The translations under genes and the position numbers were made by a program. Positions 25,180-37,735 of a DNA stretch of 64,000 nucleotides are shown piece by piece; position 1 is the stretch's first letter; every line of letters starts with the position of its first letter. The DNA lies in NCBI GenBank assembly GCA_037957365.1, contig JARHVA010003263.1:492501-556500 (forward strand), given 5' to 3'. Below the pieces are notes generated by a model. The model had not been told where the DNA came from, searched no databases, and saw nothing but the letters and a program-made list of their open reading frames with translations. The stretch comes from Torreya grandis. Lineage: Eukaryota > Streptophyta > Pinopsida > Cupressales > Taxaceae.

Positions 25180-26349
25180 ACCACTTGAGATGAATAATAT
25201 TCATCAGCTTAAGAATTTCATCTTTATATGGTGTGGCAAGCCTATATTCTTCTAATCCATAATCTATAGTAATGATGAAATGCCCTATCTATTTTGGTTT
25301 TAATTTCCCTTTATGCTTCTTCTTAGCTGTCATATTCTTTTGGTTTTATTTAAGAACAAGATCACCAAGGTCAAATGTTCAATACTTAACACCTTGATTA
25401 TAGTGGCCTTGGAGTCATTTTTGATATGCTTGAAGATTATTGATCATGGTTGTGCATTTCTCATCAAGTAGGTCTAGCTCTTGTAGATGAGATATTAAAT
25501 AGTCATGATCATCTAGGACATGATTGAAAGAGATGTGTAGTGAAGGCAATTAAACCTTAATGGGAAGGATGGATTCATTACCATAAACAAGTGAGTATGG
25601 AGTGGCTCCTATGGGGGTATGATGATTTTTATGGTATGTCCAAAGGGTAGGGAATATCTGCAAGTGCCAATCATGACTGGCATCATTGATAATATTGACA
25701 ATGGTTTTGTTTGATGCCTCATCTTGGCCATTACGTTGAGGGTAATATGTTGTAAAAAAATATTGTATAATGTTATATTTAGTACATAGATGGTCTACAT
25801 CCTTGTTCTTGAATGATCCTCCATTATCAAATATAATGTTAGAGGGGATACCATAGTGGCAAATGAGATGGTTTTAAATGAATTTGGAAATTTACTTTCC
25901 AGTCATGTAACTGAGGGGTATAGCTTCACCCACTTAGTGAAATACTCGATGGTGGTAAGGATATGTTTATGGACATAAGATGAAGTGGGATTGATCTTCC
26001 CAATGAGGTTAAGTCCCCATGTATAAAATTGCCATGGTGTCAACATTAGTTACAGAGTTTTAGTTGGGGCATGAATCAGATTAGCATGCCATTGACATTT
26101 GTCACACTTCTTTATATATGTATTGGAATTCACATCTATTGTGGGCCTATAATAACCAGTATGCAAGAGCTTTTTGAATAATACTACCCTACTAGAATGA
26201 GGTCTACATACTCCTTTGTGAACTTCTCTTAACGCTAGTGTAGATTCTATCAAAATTAAACAATGAAGCAGAGTTCCATCAAACCTACAACGGTAAAGGG
26301 TGGATCTAAGTAGAGTATAATGAGTGGAATGATGAATGAAAAATTTCAT
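25180..26349 (-). pseudogene. Element D integrase (broken)
   Basis: Read on the minus strand. The zinc-binding module lies in the open stretch 26,050-26,349 (EVHKGVCRPHS, then YIKKCDKCQWHANL), giving the H-H-C-C arrangement. The core follows with YTWGLNLIGKINPTSS, IEYFTKWVKLYPS, a readable DNGGSF block, TTYYPQRNGQDEASNKT and TPYSLVYGNESILP. The C-terminal region ends with LMNIIHLKWYY near 25,190. Frameshifts and stops separate the blocks, but almost every landmark survives, in line with D being the youngest insertion. Intact integrase joins cDNA to the chromosome. Confidence 0.85.
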
Positions 26350-26539
26350 TTATTTTTGAGAGAGTTTAGGTAAGATAATTTGGTTATAAAGGTATTTATA
26401 AAGGTCTAAATACTAGATAGAATTAGGACCAACAATATCACAAATCATTGCAATGATTGAAAGTTCATGAGCTGGTGCTGATAAATTCTCAATGAAGAAA
26501 TGATACTCTCTAGCTTTATCTATTTGTAATCAAAGATCC

Positions 26540-26950
26540 AATAGTATCCATGACATCTGCAATTATATTACTAGCCCTCGATATGTGCTCAAATTGAATT
26601 TTGGAAATTTGTTGCTTAAGAGTGTTGATCATGGCTTTATATGGAACCGGCTTATCATCTTTGGTCTAAAAATGATTTGTGACCTGATTGATGATTAACT
26701 AAGAATCACCATAAACTTGGAGATGAGATATATTCCAATGTACTACTTGTAAAAGTCTTACAACAAGTGCTTCATACTCAGCTATGTTGTTATTATAAGA
26801 AAAGTTGATTCTGAATAATTTAAGGATGAGATCCCCCTATGGTGTATTAAACAATAGGCCTACCCCCGATCCATGTGCATTAAATGAACCATCAAAATAT
26901 AGTTTCTAGGGATGCTCCTTAAGGGTTGTTTCAATGATGATCATTATGGA
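26540..26950 (-). pseudogene. Element D second, archaeal-type RNase H (broken)
   Basis: Minus-strand frame: LYFDGSFNAHGSGVGLLF, NNNIAEYEALVVRL, LQVYGDS followed by a stop at an expected glutamine codon, then a region reading ASNIIADVMDTIGSL. The acidic residues of the FDGS, AEYEAL, YGDS and AD positions, which bind metal in this family, are all still encoded. Nearly intact apart from a few stops. Confidence 0.8.
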
Positions 26951-27145
26951 TTCATCAATAAATCAAAATATGAGTGGTTATGTGTCTATGAGAGGTGCTT
27001 CAACAAGTTGATATGTAAGAACTTGTCCTTTGATTGCCTTCTGATTGACATACTCTATGTCAAACTCATTGAGAAGCATGATCTATTTATCCATTCTACC
27101 TTGAAAATATATTTTAGATAGTAGATAATTGAGTGGATCTACTTT
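26951..27145 (-). pseudogene. Element D first RNase H, C-terminal remnant fused to RT
   Basis: The frame VDPLNYLLSKIYF, then LLNEFDIEYVNQKAIKGQVL, matches the end of the first RNase H (compare VDPLKYLL at 16,405 in element C). It follows directly, in frame, on the RT motif GTFCYK. The N-terminal part of this RNase H is absent because of the deletion described at 27,139-27,147. Confidence 0.75.
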
Positions 27146-27720
27146 ATAACAAAATGTTCCCCATAGAGTGGTGAGTGTTGTTTTATGTTGGTTTGTAGTG
27201 TTATTTTGATCTAGTTATATCCTAAAAAGACATCCATGAGTGAAATAATTTCGTAACCTATTATGGTGTCAATGATCATGTCAATATTAGGTAATAGAAA
27301 ATCATCTTTACGACAAGCTTTATTGATGTCTCAAAAATTAGTATAGATTTTGATCCTTTCAAGATTTTTACTAACATGTACCACATTAGAGATCCATTCT
27401 AAATAGTCAATGGATCGGATACATCCTACTTCTAAGATTTTTTCCAAATATTTCTTTACCAATATATAAATGTAAGAACACATCTTACGTATATTTTATT
27501 TTACTAGTTTGGCATCAGGATTAACCATAAGGTGGTGTAGAACCAAGGCAGGGTCTAAAGTTGGCATGTCAGAATAGGCCCATGAAAAGATATCTACAAA
27601 TTCTCTCAATAGAGCTATACAGACTACATGTTCCTCCTTAGTGAGGGATGTGCCTATTTTTATTCATTTCAAGTCTGATAGAGTCATGATATTTACCTCT
27701 ATTATATCTTTGACTAGAAA
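27146..27720 (-). pseudogene. Element D reverse transcriptase, N-terminal part only
   Basis: Minus strand: LREFVDIFSWAYSDMPTLDPALV, DINKACRKDDFLLPNIDMI, SLMDVFLGYN, then LWGTFCYK, after which the frame continues into RNase H. The block from MPFGL through the catalytic YVDD to the thumb is missing. The copy therefore cannot encode RT even if its stops were ignored. Upstream to about 28,900 is the protease-RT connector, with no named domain. Confidence 0.85.
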
Positions 27721-29049
27721 GGTCAAACCATCTTCTAGGATAGTAGGTAATGACTTGAACTATTAGATTATGTTAGGGTCTTCTGTTAGGAATTGCTCTT
27801 TAAATTATCCAAGGCATGATGAATCTGAGTCCCCTAATGAGATATCTAGCCATGTGACAAAAATAGTTGGAAATTCTTGAAGGATTTGATCAAATATTTG
27901 TTGTTTCTAAAAGTTGAACTTGAATCCATAGGCAAGTTCATCGTTGGTGGTCTCCTGATCTAAATTCAAAGAAGAATCAACACCCCCATATAATGGTGCC
28001 TAAAATAGGTTTTCACCACTAGACTTGCCTTTATATTTACTTTTTCCCTAGTCAAAAAGTGCTTTAAAGAGGTTTTCACTTTAGGACCTCAATGATTTAC
28101 TTATATGTTTTTGGCTAAGGGTGTTCACTCACTCTCCAAAATAGGCTACAAGATATAATGTAATTGAGAATCTTGATTTGTGATCTCCCAATGGAACATT
28201 GTCTCTAAGGCCTAAGAAGTAAAAGAATGCCTCATCATTCTAGAACTCATCAATTGGTAGACTAGATTCTTGTTGATCCCAATTTATCAATTATGGATAA
28301 TATAATGGCTATGGGTTGTGATGAATGACATTATTATCGAACAAGTTGGTTTCATCTAGGTGAGGATATGATTGGAATCTGCTTCACTATCAACATCATC
28401 ATCACTAGTCACTAGTGATGGAGTTTGAATAAGATAGGTGAGGTCACCCTCAGGTGGTTTAAATCCAAGTCTATAAGGTCTTTCATACTTAGTCATGGAA
28501 ATTAGATCAATGGTTATTTATTGATTCAGTCTAAGGCCTTTTCCTTCATAATTGTGATGCTCCATGATCCTATTATGAATATTATACTTTTTATTTTTAT
28601 AATAATTAGCTTGGTTGTCATTGTATAACTATGATTCATCCCCTTCAAGAGGGTCAGGTTCTAGGCTAGATGCTGGTATAAATGTGACAAGTCCCTTATC
28701 ATTGTTATTTTGTTGTCGATACATATGTGGAGTGACTTTAGGTCACCCAAAGGTTTTTTAATTCTAAGAAAGATTGGCAATATGAAATGTATCATGAGTC
28801 ACATAGTCTCCCAATCCATTATCTAAAATGGTGAAATGATTAGAAGCTTCAGGAGGCAGCATATGGGAAAGGGAATCTAAGGTATTAGGATCTATGCAAT
28901 TATCTAGTGAAGGATCAATAAGTATAACCTTTCCTTTATCCTACTTGGAACTTGGATTCATGATGTACTAATAATTATAGCTTTGAAATTCAGTCTCAAG
29001 ATGTTGTCAATGTTCATATGGGTGTAAATCTCCTAAAATATTCATTTCC

Positions 29050-29300
29050 ATCCCTGAGTGAGAAAACTTGATACATTAGTGCAACATTGATGGAACTGCA
29101 TGAATCTCATGTAACCAAGGCCTATATAGAATCATATTGTATGATAACTCAAGATCAAGCACATGGCAAAGTGCATCATGAGTTAAAGGCCCAATGATAA
29201 CTAAAAAACTAATGGTGCCTTGTGATTCTCTTTCATGATTATCATAGGCTTTGATGGTTATCATTTCTGGTAGAGATATTCCATTGTGTACCTAAGAATC
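29050..29300 (-). pseudogene. Element D aspartic protease region
   Basis: An open minus-strand stretch (29,076-29,264) carries the C-terminal half of a Tat protease: ITIKAYDNHERESQGTISF, VIIGPLTHDALCHV and YNMILYRPWLHEIHAVPS. The usual G before RPWLH is Y here. The active-site region lies upstream (higher coordinates) and is not clearly readable. Confidence 0.75.
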
Positions 29301-29899
29301 TTGATGAGCTTTAGAGACACTATGTTGAGGCCTAATCCATTGTCTATAAGGACACATTTCACTTTATGCCACTTTATATAAAATTCTATGTAAAATGGGT
29401 TATTATGGAATAGGCTAAGGGAATACATATTGCTTTGGTTGAGTACAACTTGTTAGTATGGAGCTAGGTGTCCAACCAAAGCTTGAAATTTATCAAGAGA
29501 TATGTCACTAGCAATAGTGGATTTAGTCAAAAACTCATTCAAGATGTTCTTTTGGATTATTTAAATTCATAGAAAATCTAAAATATAAATTTGTGTTGAT
29601 GTCTTCTATAATTATTCCAAAATATCAAACTTCTTGTCTTGGTTAGTAGTGAATTGTTTATTCTGAGGCTGAATGGTTGGTTTGATGATAGGCAAAGTGG
29701 TAGATGGTTATAGGCCTAGGATAGTAATCTTTGACCTCCAAGTTGTGATTACACAATCATGATTAAATACTAGACCATTATTTCTAACAAATGTTTGGAA
29801 TGGTGTGGGATTAGATATAGCAAGTCTCGATTATTGGTGCACTTGTATGTGGTCATGTGGCAAGGATGAGTTGTCAATATAAGGTCTAAAAGGGGAAGT

Positions 29900-32800
29900 C
29901 CTGGTTTTCTAGTTTGCCTATATGTAATCCCAGGTCAAAGAAGGATTACCCATGTAATTTGGTTGAATGTTGTTATTTAGCAATGGTCTAGTCTAATTAG
30001 TTCTTGATCTAGGATTAATGGAGATGGTATTAATGCTACCCCCTACAATATGACCTATAACCATGTTATAGTCATGTGCAATTACATGGTAGGTTTGTTG
30101 GTTGTTACTACTTTGACCTTGGTTTTGTCCATTATTATATCATTGTGGGTTCTATTGTTGATTTTGATGATTTTGCTAGTTTGACCTTTGATTTTGATAT
30201 AGTTGATTTTGTTACTACATTGGCCATTGTTGTTGTTGATTGTTCTATTGATGCTAATTATTATGTCAAAGAAAGGGGTTTTGATAAATCCCAAGAGTTT
30301 GATTGTAAGTGGAATAACTATTATCCAATGTTATCTCCCCATTCTCTAACATATTCTCAATTAAATGATTGATTTGGACACATCTTCATAGATTATGCCC
30401 ATTGCCCTGATGATAGTCATATAATTCATTTTCACAGTACTAATCAAGATAAGGAATGCCTTGAAAATAATGCTTTAGTATAGGCCAAATAATTAGATTA
30501 GTAGTAGAAAGATTATGAAATATAGACTCAATAGGTTCTCCTAGGTCACTAAATACATGATGTGCAAGCACAGTTCTCCTAGGAGGAGGGATTTGTAATG
30601 GTAAAGGCTACTGCATTTATTGTGTAGGTCTTGGTTATTTTGCTTGTGACATTGGTTAGAGAGGTTTTTGGGTAGGAGTAAGCTAAAAATGTGGTGCAAA
30701 TGATGTTTACACTATTTTGACATGAAAAGATTCAATTACTCTATTTCCCATAACATTATTATTATAGTTGAATTGTTTCAATCTTTCTTGGTTATTGGCA
30801 TGTGCTAGTTTCAATGCTTGCGCTTGAATGGGATGCTGATGTTGGCTATTTCCATGATTAGTACCTTTATTTTGTTTAGTTTAATTAATCTTGATGATTC
30901 TTTTATTAATGAGCACTTGATCAATCAATAAACCTTTATCAATGATCTCTTTGAAAGTATGTGCACATTGTAGTTCCAAATGATAAGCTATCTCACTATG
31001 CAAATTTTTGGTAAAAACAATGGTTAATTTTTTATCTAGTAAACTATGGGTGAAATGTCTTACAAGGGATCTCCATCATTGTAGATAACTTGTAAAAATA
31101 TCACTAGCCTTTTTTTTGCTTGCGTTAAGTCCACTAATGAAATCTCATGCTCAAGATTAAAAAAAAGTGTTGTATAAACTTATCAAAAATATCATCAAAA
31201 TCTATTACTAAATTTTTGGGCAACTTTAAAAACCACTCCAATACTTGTCCAACCAAGATCCTTGGAAACAAAAACAAAAGGTATATGTCACTATATGCCA
31301 CTGGTTGACATGCGATAAAGAATTCAGTTAAAGAGGCCTTAGGGTCACCTTTCCCTTTGAATTTTTCAAATTTTGGCGATTCATATCTTGGAGTAAATGG
31401 TATATGAAAATACTCCATGTTTAATGGATAGGAACACACATCATCCAATTTGAAATTTTTAGTCTAATTCCTAGCCAGAATGGTAGTAATTGCATCCTTC
31501 ATCTATTATAATTCTTGGGATAGGAAAATGGAAGGAATATTAGTTTGAGGGAGAATATTGGTTTGGGTAAATGGTTGGGAGGTCACAAGTGGTACACTTT
31601 GACCAAGGTATGATGAAAATACCTATTGGGGCATATTGGTTTGGTTGGGGAATGGATTAAGAATATGCATACATGGATTAAGATGTACTTGAAATTACAC
31701 ATTTGGTTGTGTGATGTTCTAGTTTAGGTTGGTGTTAAAGGTTTGTATTGGAGGATTTTATGGTTGGGATGGAGGGATATAACTATATTTTTCCTACTAT
31801 GGTTGGAAAGGGACATGCTATTGACTAATCGAACCTTGTTTTTGAGTGGTTACTTATGGACCAAGACCCTATCTCTGAATCTATGGCACATTTTGAACCA
31901 ACGGTTGTCTAGTAGGTACTTGAGAAACATGGGGATCTCTTTGTTGCATGAATCCCTATGGAAAAGTGAAAATATATTATAGATTTAGCATATGTTGTTG
32001 ACTAATAATTATTTGGTTTTGGATTGACATATTAGTCTACAAATGAAGAGGTATGTTTATCATTACCTAGTGAGGTGGAACATTAGTTTCCCATGATTAA
32101 GGTGGCAATATATTTATCCTCTGTTACATTGATACATTAGATTATGCTTGCTGATATGAAATACTACTCATTACTTGTTGAGGAGTATGATTCATCACAT
32201 TTTGCTATTAAGACATGATATTGGGCATTGTTTGATTACCTAATCCCGTAGGTTATACACTTGAGGAAGCAGTTGATTGAGGTTGGGATGTAGAAACTCC
32301 TATACCTTGGTATGATGATCTACTCATGGGATTAACTATAGGCACATGTTTTTGGCTAGTTTTTTGTGCATTAGTACCATTTTGATCAAGATTGGATGTT
32401 GTTTACACATTGTCCACTATGTTTGGCTTACTATTCTATGTAGAAACTAAAGACACTTATTCAACAATGGTTATATGCATCAAGTTATCTATCAAAGTGG
32501 TTTATATGAATGGGTCAAAACTTGGATTCTCTTGTCCAGTTAACTCTATCAACACTCTTGTTGAAGGAACTAGGTCAATAAGAGCCTTACTCACCATGTT
32601 CATCTAATTAAAATTATGTGCTAGATTCAGGTAAGTTTGATATGTTATCTACATTTGGTTAAAGTGATCTTCCATGATGTTTTCTCCTTGATTAGATATA
32701 TTATGGTATTGATACGTTGTTTGGACTAGAGCCATAGGATTGCTAGAAGAAGCCTATTAATCATAAATGATATTGTGGGGTACTCTTACTAGGCTTGAAA

Positions 32801-33257
32801 AATTCTCTTGGGGAAAGTCTACTAGAAACATGGCCCCTACCTCTATGGATCTAACCAAAATATCATCTTTATTCTCTAAAAAATGTTTCTCAGACAAAAA
32901 TGGATCATACGTGGAAGTTTTATTAGTAGAATATGATTGTTGAAGAACTAGCTCATCCATTTTGGGTATTATAACTAGGTATTGTGTGGTTTATTCTTGG
33001 TCTTGTTATGAATAAGGTGGGGTGTTAACCAAATATTTATCCAAGGGATCTTGGTTTTGTACCCCTGATTGAGTATTATAAGAGGGATAAGAATCCATCT
33101 CATAAGTAATATTATCCATGTAGGGGTCTTGCACCATTTCTTCTTGTGTAACTATATTAATAATTCCTAGATTGTACATGAGTCCACTATGAGTGTAGGA
33201 ATACATGTTGGGATCCATAGTCAATGTTTTATGATAAAAGGTAAAAGAGTTATACAA
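29900..33257 (-). pseudogene. Element D gag (broken)
   Basis: The start is set at the ATG of the open stretch 33,006-33,257, which reads MYSYTHSG near its beginning, matching the start of element C's gag. The gag core lies at 31,134-31,448: ESPKFEKFKGKGDPKASL, then LFLFPRILVGQVLEWFLKLPK. A Q/N-rich tail covers about 29,940-30,300, where a plus-strand open frame is only its shadow. The interval between 31,450 and 33,000 is broken by many stops. In intact relatives gag assembles the particle. Confidence 0.75.
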
Positions 33258-33881
33258 AATCTAAAAAGGACAAAATCTAAAATAGATGATGTTACAACTT
33301 TTTCTACATTCATCAAAAGGATAAAAAGGTTTATGCAAAGATTTGTGAGGAAACAAGATAGTGTGAAGTATCTAATGTTTCATTGTTCAAATAAAGATAA
33401 GAAAGTAAATGGACCAAAAATTAAAGTGCCAAAATCTAAGGTGGAAGTGTTTCAAATTAGTCTAATCTAGAAATTTAAAATCTGCTAGGTCTTTTGGCCA
33501 AACATGGTGTCAAAAGTTAAGCTCTAACCAGGCATGTGCTAGGACTCTTAGACAAACAGTGTCAAAATTGAGACTTTGAAATAGATTAAATTTTTAATCT
33601 AACATATTTGAAACACTTCTAATAAACACTATGCATTTAATTCTTGGACATGAACTTGATCAACTAGGTATAAGGTATGAAACAAAAGGAACTTTATCGA
33701 TAGTTTAATTTCTCATAAATAATGGTATAAAACTTAGTTATTTTAACAAATAAGATATAAAAAAGTGAATGATATAACTATGATAGATAAAAGATCTCAA
33801 AATTACACTTGGATTGGTTTGAAAATGTAGGAACAAATTGGAACTCTATGTAAGAGGGTCTATGAAACAATATTTGAAATG

Positions 33882-33916
33882 TTTTGGGTAGTGTAATGAT
33901 GCTACACTACCCAAAA
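33882..33916. repeat. 14-bp perfect inverted repeat in element D leader
   Basis: Arms ttttgggtagtgta (33,882-33,895) and tacactacccaaaa (33,903-33,916) with a 7-base loop. This is the strongest hairpin I found in the window. Confidence 0.8.
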
Positions 33917-34792
33917 GGTGTGACAAAAAAGTTTGTTTCAAAAACTCTCTAAGGCAAAGATAATTTCCCACAATTTTGACATCATAACACTACTTTTCAA
34001 GAATTAAAATTTTTATGGTTCATATAATCAAAGTGCAAGTGTTTAGCACAAAATGACTTAATTCTATCAAGTGATGACAATGATTATGAGTCTTAAATTA
34101 CCCTCAGCCAAAATGGGAAATTGAACCTAAGTTCCTTCAAGTTTAGTGCAAATATCGAATCCACTTAACACATCAACCCTATGAACTTATAAAGGTGTAA
34201 TTCTAAATCTAGATTATGAGTGAAGGACTTAAACAACTTTGGTAAAGTTCTATACTCGATTGGGCAACATAACTATGCCAAAGTGGATGATATGACTCCC
34301 AAGATTTTGATGAACTTTGAACAAGGAAAATTGATGTTTTCATGTGGGCAGCATAATGCCTCTTTGTTCAAAGGAAAATTAGGACTATGTGTTTGGTTTG
34401 AATTATTTGTTTAAACTAAGTATTGACTTTAAAAAAGACCTTAATCTAGGATAAGACCAACTAATTAATCACTCTTAGATCCTAAACTAACAAGGTTGCT
34501 TGGTATTATTGAAATCTATTAGTATACATCATTTGAGAGGATTTTAAGTGTTCATCTAAAAGTAAATATGCATTATATAGTAGGGTTTTTACACCCACCT
34601 TCTCTCAAATGACATTACTATGACATGAACCTTGAGGTGCAACTTGCACCAAAAATACTTCCATGGCAAGTGGGGATTTGTTTAAGATCTAAAAATTTTC
34701 CAAACATTCTAGGGGAATCAATTATAAAATGAATTTTATGCCAAACAATGTAAAATAAAATCATGGATTTTGGATCCATATCACTTGGTTTG

Positions 34793-34820
34793 TTGCAAAA
34801 AGTTCTAGTTCTTTTTGCAA
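34793..34820. repeat. 10-bp inverted repeat in element D leader
   Basis: Arms ttgcaaaaag (34,793-34,802) and ctttttgcaa (34,811-34,820), loop ttctagtt. Confidence 0.7.
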
Positions 34821-35540
34821 CCACTAGATCATGTTGTTCACTCAATGTAGTGCGATGTCCAAAGTGCTACTACATCCTGTGTGCAAATCCAAGTAGGAGC
34901 CAAATGAATTCAATGCTAGGAAGTGAAACCCCAGGTCAAAGATTCCCTAAATAAATCATGGGAGGTGATGAAGTCCCCCTCACAAGCCAAGTTTGAAAAA
35001 AAATAAAGAAATCATAAAAGTAGAAAGACTTTAGGGTCATTTTCAAGGTCACCCAAAGTTTGATGAGTTTATAGGGAGTGCTTTATATGACTTTCTTTCT
35101 AAGCCTTGGACTAGGCTACATGTAATATGAATGACACTTTTGATTCTAAGTGTTCCCTAAAGGTGAAAAATGGAAGAGCATACACGTGGCACCCCTTTTT
35201 TTTTCAAAGAAAGATTTAACTTAAACAACTAAGTAAACACAAATACTTAGAAAGGTGAGTTCATTTTTAAATCCAAATGGAAAATGAGGTGGTGTTCATT
35301 TGACCCCTTGGTCTTAGTTGTAACTTTGAAAACTAATGTTAAAAACTCACTTAAGCACCTAAATATTACTTTAAGCACACAAAATAATGTTCCTAATTCA
35401 TTTTAAGCATGCAAAAGGTGATATAAACATGTTTTTAGCAAATGTAAAGCTTGGTCCTACAATAAAAATGTTAGCATGTCCTTTAGCCTTGAAGCTCTTT
35501 TGGGTTTGAAAAAATGACCTTAAAAAAAGAGCTCTCAGGT

Positions 35541-35562
35541 CTGTGTTTTAAGAAAAACACAG
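35541..35562. repeat. 9-bp inverted repeat in element D leader
   Basis: Arms ctgtgtttt and aaaacacag with a 4-base loop, about 270 bases from the primer-binding site. Confidence 0.65.
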
Positions 35563-35569
35563 TGATCAA

Positions 35570-35705
35570 CGTCATTTATATAACCAATGACAATTACACT
35601 AGCTAACTAATGATGGTTATCTAACTGACATTGGTTATACCAATGTGATCGATGACAACTATCCAACCAATGTCATTTTTACTAATCGATGTCAGTTACT
35701 GTGTA
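35570..35705. repeat. Short minisatellite in element D leader
   Basis: About six degenerate units of about 20 bases built around aaccaatgacaattac and atcgatgtcagttac. Some are in inverted orientation (tgacattggtta next to taaccaatgaca). Confidence 0.55.
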
Positions 35706-35826
35706 AACTTGTGGCAATTAAAAAATGGCAAAACAAAGTTAGAAAATAAATTTGCAAGAGTTTTAATGATCCAAATGAAAATTTTAAAGCTATAAAATGA
35801 TCTTCTTCATGTGTGGGATGTGTCTC

Positions 35827-35844
35827 ATCCCATTGGATGTGCCA
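35827..35844 (-). other. Element D primer-binding site
   Basis: On the minus strand tggcacatccaatgggat begins two bases after the 5' LTR end. It agrees at 12 of 18 positions with tggcgactccgctgggga, the tRNA-Arg-type site I associate with Tat/Ogre elements. Confidence 0.6.
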
Positions 35845-35846
35845 TA

Positions 35847-37080
35847 TGTGAATCTAGGAATTTGACTCAAAAGAGGATGGTTAGTATGGTGTTAGTTTCA
35901 AAATGAAAACAAAATGAAAGAAACACACTAACTAGCATAACATCTCTAGGCTTAGACACTAGGGAGAGCTTAGTTAACAAACATGAATAAAACACATAAT
36001 TTGAATGCTAAATAAACCCTCTTTTACCTTTCTTGGATGCTCAAAAATGCTTGTTGTAGTGGCTTTCTTGGCTTTTTCTCATGAAGACTTCATCAAAGGA
36101 AGCTTGGTTACCTCCATCTCTCCTTGGTACCTTTGGCTTGTGTCTTAGCTTGGCTTGGAATCAATTTGGCATGGCAACACTAATTGCATGAAGCTTTTTA
36201 ATCAATTCTACATTATAAATTTGCATAATCATGTCTTTTTAAGATATTTGAGCATAATAACTTTGCACCAAAATAACTTAGAAATTATGTGGTAAGGCCT
36301 CATATTTATAGATTTTTATGAATGTCTAGAATCAACCTGAACCATCCATCCTATGATTGAGATGTGTAGTTGAGGATTAATTCAATTTTTGGAATTAATT
36401 TTATAATTATCCTCATCATGACATTAGAAGAAGGGGAAATTAAGAGGCATGGATGGAATCATGGAAGGCATTGATGAGGCATGGAGGGCATGAATCCTGA
36501 TATTTGTGGCATTTATGGCCTAGGGATGTCTTCCCAAGAAATGAGGTTACTTGATGATGCAAATATTAAATATTCATTTCCAAAATAAATTATTCAACAA
36601 TTTTCCATGGATTTATTGATTAGGCTCTAATTTGGTTTAATTAGCTCTTAAACATGATTAAGCACTTTGTGCACAAATTACTCAAATTGATCAGAATGCA
36701 TTGGTATTGGTCCAAAATTCTACTAGATTGGAATTGGAAGACAATGTTAGATGTATTAGATTCATTATCCCATTTAGGATGTTACCACAAAAAATTAATG
36801 AAGTCACATGTATTTTACAAGAGATTTAATAGGAAAGAGCAATCTAGAGCACCCAGGTGTAAAATTGGCATTTTGACTCGAAATGATCTGATCAAAGTTA
36901 GTTGGCCCATAAATTGTCTTACCTCATTTAATGATATTTTAGCCAAAATCAGCACTTGAATATGTTAGTTTCACATCATTTAATGCATTTTAGTGTTTTT
37001 AGGCCAAATTGTGCATTTTGGGTGGAAATTGGCCAAAACCCTTATTAGAGGTTATTGGTAGCCAAATTTAAGTGTCTATA
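35847..37080 (-). repeat. Element D 5' LTR
   Basis: Direct repeat of 21,713-22,955. In minus orientation the end next to the primer site is ca. The outer end reads tatagacacc in both copies, where tg would be expected, so both have probably changed or I am off by a base. Confidence 0.88.
36303..36310 (-). promoter_or_regulatory. TATA box of element D 5' LTR
   Basis: Minus strand ctataaatatgagg, matching the box at 22,179-22,186. It places the likely RNA start roughly 30 bases on, so U3 would be about 0.8 kb. Confidence 0.55.
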
Positions 37081-37735
37081 AGATCACCCAACTACCTCCT
37101 TCCTACCATTAATAAATGAAATAAATGAAAAAATTAAATATAAAAGAGGTACTTATCAATGCTCCTCTCCTTGGTGGCCACTGATACTCTCTCATGCACT
37201 CTCCTAGGTGATAGTGGTGTGGGATGTTGGCCATTCTTCTTAGCTCTCTCACATGAAAATCTTAGAGCTCTCAATTTACTATAGCTAGGGGTGAAAATGA
37301 ACTATTTTTACCTTTAGGGGTCAAAATATAGAAAAGTTGTCAATTTTTTCACCCCCTAAGCCTATATTTCAACCATTTTATCTCTCTTGGGATACTATTT
37401 TATCCCCTCTTATCTATTCTTCATCCCACTTTCTTCTAATTGCTCCATTTTTCAATCTCTTTTTTAGAAATTAATGTGATTCTCATTATTTTTTATCGAG
37501 GGCCTAACCCATCAAATATTTTTAATTTTTTTCTCTTCCACTTGAGGGGGCATCATGGGCCACCCAAATGATGTTTTGGCATTTCATAACCCTGCTTATC
37601 CATAACTCAAGAAAAATTTAAACAAAATATGGGAACAATGTTTATTTCTTCTAATTATAGTGATCTTTTCATTATTTGAAAAGACATTAATTTGATTGAA
37701 AGTCTCACCACATCTTCTCAAACAGTGGCAAAATT
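37081..37735 (+). other. Element C 3' untranslated region (after the element D insertion)
   Basis: Continuation of element C on the far side of element D. No coding domain is seen on either strand. It ends with a polypurine-type tract at 37,719-37,734 (aaacagtggcaaaat), equivalent in position and context (preceded by cttctc) to that of element D. Confidence 0.6.

Larger units (their letters stand above)
33258..35826 (-). other. Element D untranslated leader with hairpins
   Basis: A leader of about 2.6 kb between primer site and gag, without a recognisable coding domain. It contains three perfect inverted repeats (33,882-33,916, 34,793-34,820 and 35,541-35,562) and a short minisatellite (35,570-35,705), each annotated separately. 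Confidence 0.5.
21713..37080 (-). mobile_element. Element D: innermost Tat-lineage Ty3/gypsy element
   Basis: The LTRs are 35,847-37,080 (5') and 21,713-22,955 (3'). The primer-binding site is next to the 5' LTR and the polypurine tract next to the 3' LTR, both on the minus strand. Coding order on the minus strand is gag, protease, RT, RNase H, second RNase H and integrase. It lies in the 3' region of element C. LTR similarity is the highest in the nest, roughly 90% or more in the blocks compared by eye. RT has a large in-frame deletion. The flanking 5 bp (aaaaa and agatc) do not match, so the duplication is lost or the ends are off by a few bases. Confidence 0.85.

Noticed and set aside
30076..30372. 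Plus-strand open frame of 98 codons, rich in V, D, F and Y
   Set aside because: Complement of the Q/N-rich gag tail of element D, so a composition artefact.
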